11,476 nucleotides of DNA from an uncultured Oscillospiraceae bacterium. Its GTDB lineage: Bacteria > Bacillota > Clostridia > Oscillospirales > Acutalibacteraceae. The position numbers and the translations under genes are program-made. The notes under the pieces were generated by a model, which worked only from the letters and a program-made list of their open reading frames with translations, did no database searches and was not told the origin of the DNA. Of the stretch, positions 6,311 to 11,476 are shown piece by piece. The stretch is from positions 1 through 11,476 of the forward strand of contig CAJJPG010000056.1 of NCBI GenBank assembly GCA_905193585.1. The letters run 5' to 3'. Positions within the stretch are counted from its first letter, which is position 1; each line of letters opens with the position of its first letter.

Positions 6311-7387
6311 ATGAAAAGCATTAAAAGAATTATTGCCGCGGCTTTGGTTTCGGTAATGGCGCTCAGCTTTACCGCTTGCCATAAAAAGGACGAGAACGCG
6401 GTAACCGTGGGCAAGGTTAAATTTACCTCGGCTTATTATATGTGCGCGCTTATAAACGCCGACTCCGAGGCAAAGTCGAAAGTTAAAGAAAGCCTGTCGG
6501 ACAGCAAATCCACAACCGATATCGATTATTATTCAAAAAAGGTTGATAATAAAGATTTTGTCAAGTGGGTAGAGGATACCGCGCTTGAAAATCTTAAAAA
6601 AATCGCCGCTTATAAAACTCTTTGCGAAGAAAACAAACTCGAAATATCCGAAGAGTACAAAACAAACGCCGAAACATATGCAAATTATTATTGGACTAAT
6701 TACGGCTATTCCTCTTACTTTGAGCCGAACGGCGTAGGAAAGAACACATATAAGCAGTACATGCTTGATTCATATTATTCAAGCGTTTACTTTGAACACC
6801 TCTATTCCAAGGGCGGTACAAAGGAAATTGCCGCCGACGAGGTTAAAACAAAGCTGTACGATAATTTCGTCATTGCTGATCTGCTTCAGGGCAGCTTCTC
6901 GGGCAAGACTGATGATGAAAAGACCAAGATTAAAAATAAATTCAATACTTATCTTGAAGATATAAAGAGCGGCAAAAAGACCTTTGAGGCGGTTTATAAG
7001 GAAGAAAACGGTTCGTCTGACGACAGTTCGAGCAGTTCAACCGAGGAAAAGCAGCCCAAGGATAAGTACGCCAGCGTTTTAGGTGCCAAGGATACTTCTT
7101 ATGAATCGGATCAGTACGATACCGTAAAAGCTATGGCAACAGGCGAAGTAAAACTTATAGAGCTTGCCGACGATGCGGGTTTGATACTTGCGGTAAAGCA
7201 GGATATTAAGGCGGACGATTATTACATTGATACGCTTGACCTCGCAACACGCCACATTATAGCTGATGATGATTTTGATAAGGAAATTACGGATTACGCA
7301 AATAAGATGGACTGCAAGGTTAACAATTACGCAGTAAAGCAGTTTAAGGTTAAGAAGATAAAAGAACCTACCGCTTCAAACAGCTAA
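6311..7387 (+). CDS. PrsA/SurA-like lipoprotein (probable extracytoplasmic foldase, degenerate parvulin)
   Basis: The protein has 358 residues. ATG 6311 is chosen over ATG 6278 because GGAGGA lies about 8 nt before it and the signal peptide starts MKSIKRII. A type II signal peptide ends at SFTAC, with Cys23 as the lipidation site; Phe at -3 is slightly unusual. After a short linker, residues 30-60 (VTVGKVKFTSAYYMCALINA) look like the SurA/PrsA N-terminal chaperone start, and 85-165 are Tyr-rich and helical. Residues 175-232 include a segment resembling parvulin-type PPIase entry (DLLQGSF...FNTYLEDIKSGKKTFEAVYKEEN). An acidic Ser-rich insert (235-250) interrupts this region before VLGAKDTSYES and the final strand part. 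Classical parvulin active-site residues are not obvious, so chaperone rather than isomerase activity is more likely. It acts on the outer membrane surface, helping secreted proteins fold. It is monocistronic, with its own promoter and a strong terminator. Confidence 0.75.
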   Translation: MKSIKRIIAAALVSVMALSFTACHKKDENAVTVGKVKFTSAYYMCALINADSEAKSKVKESLSDSKSTTDIDYYSKKVDNKDFVKWVEDTALENLKKIAAYKTLCEENKLEISEEYKTNAETYANYYWTNYGYSSYFEPNGVGKNTYKQYMLDSYYSSVYFEHLYSKGGTKEIAADEVKTKLYDNFVIADLLQGSFSGKTDDEKTKIKNKFNTYLEDIKSGKKTFEAVYKEENGSSDDSSSSSTEEKQPKDKYASVLGAKDTSYESDQYDTVKAMATGEVKLIELADDAGLILAVKQDIKADDYYIDTLDLATRHIIADDDFDKEITDYANKMDCKVNNYAVKQFKVKKIKEPTASNS

Positions 7388-7398
7388 AGAAAACGCAG

Positions 7399-7431
7399 AA
7401 AACCGCGCCGATTTTTCGGTGCGGTTTTTTT
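7399..7431 (+). terminator. Rho-independent terminator of the PrsA-like gene
   Basis: AAAACCGCGCCGA (7399-7411) pairs with the arm at 7416-7428, with one G-T wobble and a 4-nt T loop. The hairpin ends in an unbroken run of T to 7431. It starts 12 nt after the stop codon and is a textbook intrinsic terminator. Confidence 0.92.
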
Positions 7432-7432
7432 G

Positions 7433-7461
7433 TTGCAATAATGTTTGTCTGATGTTATAAT
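7433..7461 (+). promoter_or_regulatory. Extended -10 promoter of the AraC-family gene
   Basis: TTGCAA (7433-7438), a 17-bp spacer, then TATAAT (7456-7461) preceded by TGT, which forms an extended -10. It starts 2 bp after the terminator T-run. The leader to ATG 7513 is about 45 nt. Confidence 0.8.
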
Positions 7462-7512
7462 TGTTATTGTAATTTCATGAATTTAGTTTAAAATCGGTCA
7501 AACGGTGAGAAT

Positions 7513-8334
7513 ATGATACAAAAATTTGAATTTCACAAAACACAGCGCAAAATTCTGATTGAGTCGGTTATAACCGCTATTGACGCGGTGCGCCCGCGGG
7601 ATTTTTATTTTCCGGGGGAAATGCACAATTTCTGGGAGATAGTCTGCGTTGCCGAGGGCGCGGCTATGGCTACCGCCGACGAACGGGTTTATAATCTTAA
7701 AAAGGGCGATCTGCTTTTTCATAAGCCTATGGAGTTTCACAGAGTGTGGTCGGCAGAGGGCACCGCACCGCGGCTTTTTATAATATCCTTTGAATCGGAA
7801 AGCGATGGAATGGATTATTTCCGCGACCGGCTTTTTACGCTTAACGACCTTATGCTTGAAGAATTTGCGGAAATCGGCGCCGCCTGCCGCAGGGCTATTG
7901 AGCTTTATGACAATAATAAAATGAAGGAATACGCCTGGCAAAGCAACTTAGCGGCGGTAATGCTTGAAGACTTTTTGCTGAAGCTGCGCGGTGAAAAGGA
8001 GACGGCATACCGCGATGATTCACACTATGCCGCAATTTACAGACAGATTGTAAATTATCTTGAAAACGCCTGCTGCCGCAGCATTACGGTTGAAGAAACG
8101 GCGCGCGCCTGTAATTTGAGCGTTAGCAGCCTTAAACGCATTTTTAAAATGTTTTGTGATAAAGGAGTAATTGAGTACCACAACTCAATACGCATGCGTA
8201 TGGCGGTAAAGCTGCTGGGTGACGGCAAAAGCATTGCTGAGGTAAGCGAAAGTCTCGGTTTTTCAAGCACATCATATTTTCACGTCGCTTTTAAGCGTGC
8301 TACGGGGGTATCGCCGGGAAAATATTTTAAATAA
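7513..8334 (+). CDS. AraC-family transcriptional regulator with cupin sensor domain
   Basis: The intact protein has 273 residues, the normal family length. Residues 25-95 form an AraC-type cupin with the features MHNFWEIVCVAEGAA (38-52) and the GDLLFHKPMEFHRVW turn (65-79), where a small effector, often a sugar or aromatic compound, is usually sensed. A helical linker covers about 110-165. Residues 172-273 form the paired helix-turn-helix DNA-binding domain: ITVEETARACNLSVSSLKRI (191-210), SIAEVSESLGFSSTSYFHVA (240-259) and the end motif GVSPGKYFK. ATG 7513 is preceded by a modest GGTGAG at 7504-7509. The gene is alone between a terminator and a repeat region, with no divergent partner in the window, so its target is not given by context. 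The downstream defence operon has its own promoter and no shown link to this regulator. Confidence 0.92.
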   Translation: MIQKFEFHKTQRKILIESVITAIDAVRPRDFYFPGEMHNFWEIVCVAEGAAMATADERVYNLKKGDLLFHKPMEFHRVWSAEGTAPRLFIISFESESDGMDYFRDRLFTLNDLMLEEFAEIGAACRRAIELYDNNKMKEYAWQSNLAAVMLEDFLLKLRGEKETAYRDDSHYAAIYRQIVNYLENACCRSITVEETARACNLSVSSLKRIFKMFCDKGVIEYHNSIRMRMAVKLLGDGKSIAEVSESLGFSSTSYFHVAFKRATGVSPGKYFK

Positions 8335-8350
8335 ATGGCAAAAATCGGGC

Positions 8351-8574
8351 GTTAGATATTAGGTATAACGGTTAAAAAAATTAGATTGTTGATGGTATTT
8401 TTCAGTCTGTAACAACCCCTCCGTCATAGCTTACGCATGACACCTCCCCTTACACATGAGAGGCTTTTTGGCTCTCTTCTTTTTGACGTAAGTCAAAATA
8501 AAGGGGAGCTGGCGCCGTAGGCGACTGAGGGGTACTTGTCTAATGTCTAACTTCTATAATATCTAACATCTAAA
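8351..8574. repeat. Composite repeat: inverted TTAGA-type heptads flanking a palindromic element
   Basis: The 8335-8589 interval holds no gene. GTTAGATATT (8351-8360) is the exact reverse complement of AATATCTAAC (8558-8567). On the right side related 7-mers stand in near tandem: GTCTAAT (8538), GTCTAAC (8545), ATCTAAC (8561) and ATCTAAA (8568). On the left the inverse forms appear at 8351, 8358 and 8380 (GTTAGAT, ATTAGGT, ATTAGAT). The arms enclose the palindromic element at about 8411-8540. The layout suggests a non-autonomous mobile repeat or a nested pair of repeats; no transposase is present. Confidence 0.6.
8411..8540. mobile_element. MITE-like imperfect palindrome of about 130 bp
   Basis: The ends carry ACCCCTCCGTC on the left (about 8415-8425) and GACTGAGGGGT on the right (8523-8533), which are near-inverted copies. 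Nested inside, CTCCCCTT (8444-8451) pairs with AAGGGGAG (8501-8508). Further stem-loops lie along it: GTCAT...ATGAC (8423-8441), GAGAG...CTCTC (8458-8476), TTTTGAC/GTCAAAA with a GTAA loop (8481-8498), and CGCC/GGCG (8513-8523). From memory, repeats with CCCCTC...GTC termini and internal CTCCCCTT blocks are common in gut Firmicutes genomes. No coding capacity is seen. Confidence 0.65.
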
Positions 8575-8589
8575 TATAAATGTCAACTA

Positions 8590-8618
8590 TTGCAAGCCGA
8601 ACAAAAGTTTGGTATAAT
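8590..8618 (+). promoter_or_regulatory. Promoter of the TerB/ATPase/helicase operon
   Basis: TTGCAA (8590-8595), a 17-bp spacer and TATAAT (8613-8618), with TGG directly before the -10, giving an extended -10. It lies 16 bp after the repeat region and 30 bp before ATG 8649. It closely resembles the AraC-gene promoter at 7433. Confidence 0.82.
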
Positions 8619-8648
8619 ATATTAAATACATTAAGAGGGGGCGGCGGA

Positions 8649-10109
8649 ATGTCAAAAGCGGACGAGCTTATAAAGGCGGTGCTTGAAAGCAAAAAGCTAT
8701 CGGGCGAAAAGGTTTACAGCGACCAGCCCCTTATATTTACCGCCGCGCAAATGAAAAGCTACACGCCGCCTGAATACACCGAAATGCGTAAAATTGCGCT
8801 GCAAAGAAATTCCATTTTCGCACCTGCGTCCGAAATATTTTACCGCCAGGCAAGGTTTATGGAAAATTTTACCGATGATTTTGAATATCACGGTCAGTTC
8901 CTGCGCTCGTTCCCGACCTACCGCGAAATGAGCAATTTGCAGCTGCGGGGCTACTTTTCGTGGCGTGCCGCCGTGCGAAAAGGCAAAATTGAAAAAACCT
9001 GCATTTCCTTTGTGTATGTGTATCTTTACGAGCTTTTAAACCTTATAGGAGTAACGGACCCCGAGGACGCTTTTTTAAAACTTAAAAATTTTGCCGAAAT
9101 TTATTCGGAGTACGATAAGCGGGTGCAAAGCACGGTTTCAAAGTGGCTTATTGATTTCGCGGCGTATTATAACCTTGACCCGCGGCTTTTGCGCGGCTCT
9201 GAATTTTTAAAAAATGACGGCGCGCTGCTGCGCCTTATGGATTATGAAAAAAACACGCCCGCAGAAGCGCTCAGCGCAGTTGAGTGCTTTTCATCATATA
9301 AAATAAGCGGCGCGGCGTTTTATAAAAGGTTCCCCGAAAGAACGGCTGCTGCGGTTTACAATGCTTTCGGAATGCTGCGTGAATACTATAGTACTTTTGA
9401 AAACGGCAATATTTACGAAAAGCTTTTCGGCAAAAGTCTTCACGAACCGCACTTTATATTCGACCAAGCCGTGTTTTATGAAAAAGAGCCGCACCCCGAC
9501 TGCGTTTACGAAATAAACGGGATATACCGCTATATATGCCGCGATAACAGGTGGAGCATAGAGCGCTTTTACCCGCAAAAGGATAAAGCGGGCAAGGTAG
9601 GCTCAATATTAAAGGGGATAGACAGCGCCCTGCGGCTGAAATTCGGGTTTAGGCCGCTGATAAAGTCACCCGAGCTTTCACGCGATACAGAACGAATTAT
9701 AAATAAAACGGTAGATTTGGTTTTCACCGAAGAGCGCAAAGCGGCTGCACCGAAAATTGAAATTGATGTTTCAAAGCTGCAAAGCATACGAGATACCGCC
9801 GATATTACCCGCGATAAACTGATTGTGGACGAAGAAGAACCGACAGAGCAAATCACACCCGAAACAGAGCAGCCGTTAGCGGAAAAAACCGCAGACGAAC
9901 CGTATTTAAAGGTTTTAAAGGCATTGCTTAACGGTGCAGACCCCGAAAAGGCGGCGCGCGGCAGCGGAATAATGCTGACGGTGGCAATAGACGAAATAAA
10001 CGAGCGGCTGTTTGACGAATTTGGCGATACGGTTATAATTTTTAACGGCGATACCCCCGAAATAATTGAGGACTACAAGGAAGATTTGAAAGGAATGTTT
10101 AATATATGA
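8649..10109 (+). CDS. sngA: TerB_N/TerB_C domain protein, Shango SngA-like
   Basis: The protein has 486 residues. ATG 8649 is chosen because an AGAGGGGG ribosome binding site lies at 8633-8640; the in-frame ATG 8580 is upstream of the -35 box and would not be transcribed. Residues 28-185 match a TerB_N-type domain, with landmarks YTEMRKIALQRNSIFAPASE, NLQLRGYFSWRAAVRKG (96-112) and FVYVYLYELLNLIG (121-134). Residues 190-310 are helical with a YEINGIYRYICRDNRWS segment. Residues 316-395 lead into an acidic Pro/Glu-rich linker (394-417). The last 65 residues, including AIDEINERLFDEFGDTVI (446-463), resemble TerB_C. No obvious central TerB core is seen. TerB-family domains occur in stress and antiphage loci; tellurite resistance itself is not implied. 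It heads an operon with an overlapping ATPase gene and a helicase, the gene order of the Shango antiphage system, where the TerB-like member is SngA. Its biochemical role is unknown. Confidence 0.82.
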   Translation: MSKADELIKAVLESKKLSGEKVYSDQPLIFTAAQMKSYTPPEYTEMRKIALQRNSIFAPASEIFYRQARFMENFTDDFEYHGQFLRSFPTYREMSNLQLRGYFSWRAAVRKGKIEKTCISFVYVYLYELLNLIGVTDPEDAFLKLKNFAEIYSEYDKRVQSTVSKWLIDFAAYYNLDPRLLRGSEFLKNDGALLRLMDYEKNTPAEALSAVECFSSYKISGAAFYKRFPERTAAAVYNAFGMLREYYSTFENGNIYEKLFGKSLHEPHFIFDQAVFYEKEPHPDCVYEINGIYRYICRDNRWSIERFYPQKDKAGKVGSILKGIDSALRLKFGFRPLIKSPELSRDTERIINKTVDLVFTEERKAAAPKIEIDVSKLQSIRDTADITRDKLIVDEEEPTEQITPETEQPLAEKTADEPYLKVLKALLNGADPEKAARGSGIMLTVAIDEINERLFDEFGDTVIIFNGDTPEIIEDYKEDLKGMFNI

Positions 10110-11419
10110 AAATACCCAAGCGCATAGCCTCGGTAATAATAAATTCGCTTAAAGGCGGCGTTGTGCCGAGAATAGGGCTGCCATACATTACCGTGGGCAG
10201 AGAAAGCGAGATTGACGCATTTTTAAACGACATTGAAATTATAGGCGAGGGAGGCGCGGCTTTCCGCTTTATTGTGGGTAAATACGGCAGCGGCAAGAGC
10301 TTTCTTTTGCAGACCGTGCGCAACTACGCTATGGATAAAAATATGGTGGTGGCTGACGCGGATTTATCCCCCGAGCGCAGGCTCCAAGGAACGCGCGGTC
10401 AGGGGCTTGCAACCTATAAGGAACTTATACGCAATATGTCCACCAAGACCCGCCCCGAAGGCGGCGCACTTACCCTTATTTTAGACCGCTGGATAAGCGG
10501 GCTGCAAACCGAGGTAATGAACGAAAACTCCCTCACGATTGTGGACAGCCGAATACCCGCGCTTACAGAACGTAAGATAAGCGACGTAATATCATCCCTT
10601 AGCGAGATGGTGCACGGCTTCGATTTTGCGCGGATTTTAACGGTTTATTACAAGGCGTATTTAAACGGCGACGACGAAAGCAAGGCGCGCGTCGTAAAAT
10701 GGTTCAGGGGCGAGTACACCACCAAAACCGAGGCTAAGGCGGAGCTTGGCGTAAACATAATTATAACCGACGACGACTGGTACGAGTATATAAAGCTTTT
10801 TGCGCTTTTCCTTAAAAAAGCGGGCTATTCGGGGCTTTTGATACTTATAGACGAGCTTGTTAATATTTACAAGATACCCAACAGCATAACGCGACAGTAT
10901 AACTACGAAAAAATACTCACAATGTATAACGACACAATGCAGGGAAAGGCGCAGTATATGGGCATTATAATGAGCGGCACGCCGCAGTGCATTGAGGATA
11001 CGCGGCGCGGTGTCTACAGCTACGAGGCGCTGAAATCCCGCCTGACAGAGGGGCGGTTCGGCAAAGGGAAGCTGAAAGATATGTCTGCCCCCGTTATAAA
11101 GCTGGCACCGCTGACATATGAAGAATTACTGGTGCTTATAGAGAAACTTACCGAAATACACGCCGTGCTTTATGAATACACGCCCGATGTTACCGAAAAC
11201 GATATGATTGAGTTTATAAAGCTGGAATTTTCCCGCATTGGGGCGGACAGCGCCATAACTCCGCGCGAAGTAATACGCGATTATATTGAGCTTTTGAATA
11301 TCATTCACCAAAACCCGGGAACGGATATAAAAACGCTTTTGTCTTCAGACGGGTTCAGCTTTGCAAAGCCCGAGCCGCAGGGCGAGGTAGCCGCCGAATT
11401 TGCCGAATTTGAGCTTTGA
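10106..11419 (+). CDS. sngB: P-loop ATPase of the DUF2791/BrxD-like group, Shango SngB-like
   Basis: The protein has 437 residues. The start overlaps the previous stop by 4 bp (ATGA at 10106), typical of translational coupling. Walker A is GKYGSGKS at 58-65; Walker B is LLILIDE at 244-250. A sensor-like strand reads GIIMSGTPQ (286-294), and the AAA-type lid portion contains VIKLAPLTYEELLVLIEKL (330-348) and the ITPREVIRDYIELLN segment (384-398). The N-terminal PRIGLPYITVGRESEI leads into the ATP-binding core. The family is the P-loop proteins annotated as DUF2791 or BREX ATP-binding protein BrxD; in Shango the same class is SngB. It probably couples ATP hydrolysis to action with the TerB-like protein and the helicase, but the mechanism is inferred. 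A helicase gene follows after 11 bp. BREX markers (pglX, pglZ, brxC) are not in the window. Confidence 0.85.
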   Translation: MKIPKRIASVIINSLKGGVVPRIGLPYITVGRESEIDAFLNDIEIIGEGGAAFRFIVGKYGSGKSFLLQTVRNYAMDKNMVVADADLSPERRLQGTRGQGLATYKELIRNMSTKTRPEGGALTLILDRWISGLQTEVMNENSLTIVDSRIPALTERKISDVISSLSEMVHGFDFARILTVYYKAYLNGDDESKARVVKWFRGEYTTKTEAKAELGVNIIITDDDWYEYIKLFALFLKKAGYSGLLILIDELVNIYKIPNSITRQYNYEKILTMYNDTMQGKAQYMGIIMSGTPQCIEDTRRGVYSYEALKSRLTEGRFGKGKLKDMSAPVIKLAPLTYEELLVLIEKLTEIHAVLYEYTPDVTENDMIEFIKLEFSRIGADSAITPREVIRDYIELLNIIHQNPGTDIKTLLSSDGFSFAKPEPQGEVAAEFAEFEL

Positions 11420-11430
11420 GGGATAACGCA

Positions 11431-11476
11431 ATGAATGTTTTTGAAAGATACGCGCCCTTTATTCAGGATTTTATTT
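11431..11476 (+). CDS. sngC: Start of a probable DEAD/DEAH helicase, Shango SngC-like (cut by window end)
   Basis: Only 15 codons are present: MNVFERYAPFIQDFI. ATG 11431 follows TGAGGGA (11417-11423), which overlaps the sngB stop and acts as ribosome binding site at 7-nt spacing. The motif N-x-F-x-R-x-A-P-F-I-Q-x-F/Y-I is, from memory, the usual beginning of superfamily 2 helicases in these operons, just before the Q-motif region. No helicase motif itself is in the window, so the call depends on the operon context and this short match. Confidence 0.6.
   Translation, partial: MNVFERYAPFIQDFI

Noticed and set aside
7498..7941. Minus-strand open frame of 147 codons
   Set aside because: It is the antisense shadow of the AraC cupin domain, with no recognisable domain and no independent ribosome binding site.
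8351..8580. Possible CRISPR-like array from the repeated TCTAA/TTAGA units
   Set aside because: Units are only 7 bp, irregular, inverted around a palindrome and have no spacers of uniform length; no cas genes are present.
8580..8648. Longer N-terminus of the TerB-domain protein starting at ATG 8580
   Set aside because: That ATG is upstream of the -35 box at 8590 and has no ribosome binding site; ATG 8649 has a strong AGAGGGGG.
8649..11419. Tellurite resistance operon
   Set aside because: Only TerB_N/TerB_C-type domains are present; no TerC, TerD or TerA-type genes accompany them, and the ATPase/helicase context fits antiphage systems better.
10106..11476. BREX system
   Set aside because: Only the ATPase resembles a BREX component; no PglX methylase, PglZ or BrxC is visible and the first gene is a TerB-type protein.

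Overview
The window looks like a chromosomal segment of a Gram-positive gut-type Clostridia (an Oscillospiraceae/Ruminococcaceae-like organism). The support is lipoprotein signal peptides, a VanZ-family protein, a DivIVA-like protein, a NodB-type peptidoglycan deacetylase, strong SD sequences (GGAGG) and housekeeping promoters close to TTGACA-17-TATAAT. This placement is inferred from style and gene content, not from a marker gene.

Positions 1-990 hold two broken genes facing away from each other: the C-terminal half of an AraC-type regulator (minus strand) and a flavodoxin lacking its first ~13-14 residues (plus strand). They meet at about 555-562 with no intergenic DNA. Both start codons and the shared control region appear to have been deleted (or the contig is chimeric there).

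Positions 1050-7430 are a run of plus-strand cell-envelope genes, mostly with their own promoters. In order they are: a lipoprotein with a Cys-containing repeat region and a degenerate CAP-like domain; a membrane-anchored polysaccharide deacetylase whose start lies in the arm of a terminator hairpin; a VanZ-family membrane protein with a promoter-overlapping dyad; ispE (isoprenoid precursor synthesis), coupled to vanZ; a DivIVA-like coiled-coil protein; a NagD-type HAD phosphatase; and a PrsA/SurA-like lipoprotein ending at a clear intrinsic terminator.

Positions 7433-8334 carry an intact AraC-family regulator with a cupin sensor domain and its own extended -10 promoter. Positions 8335-8589 hold no gene but a composite repeat: an imperfect palindrome (about 8411-8540) enclosed by inverted heptad repeats of the type NTTAGAY.

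From 8590 to the end is the most interesting part: one promoter driving a TerB_N/TerB_C protein (486 aa), a P-loop ATPase related to the BREX-type DUF2791 ATPases (437 aa, 4-bp overlap), and the first 15 codons of a third gene whose N-terminus resembles DEAD/DEAH helicases. This order matches the three-gene antiphage system known as Shango (SngA TerB-like, SngB ATPase, SngC helicase). The helicase runs off the window, so the assignment rests on the first two genes plus a short third-gene fragment.
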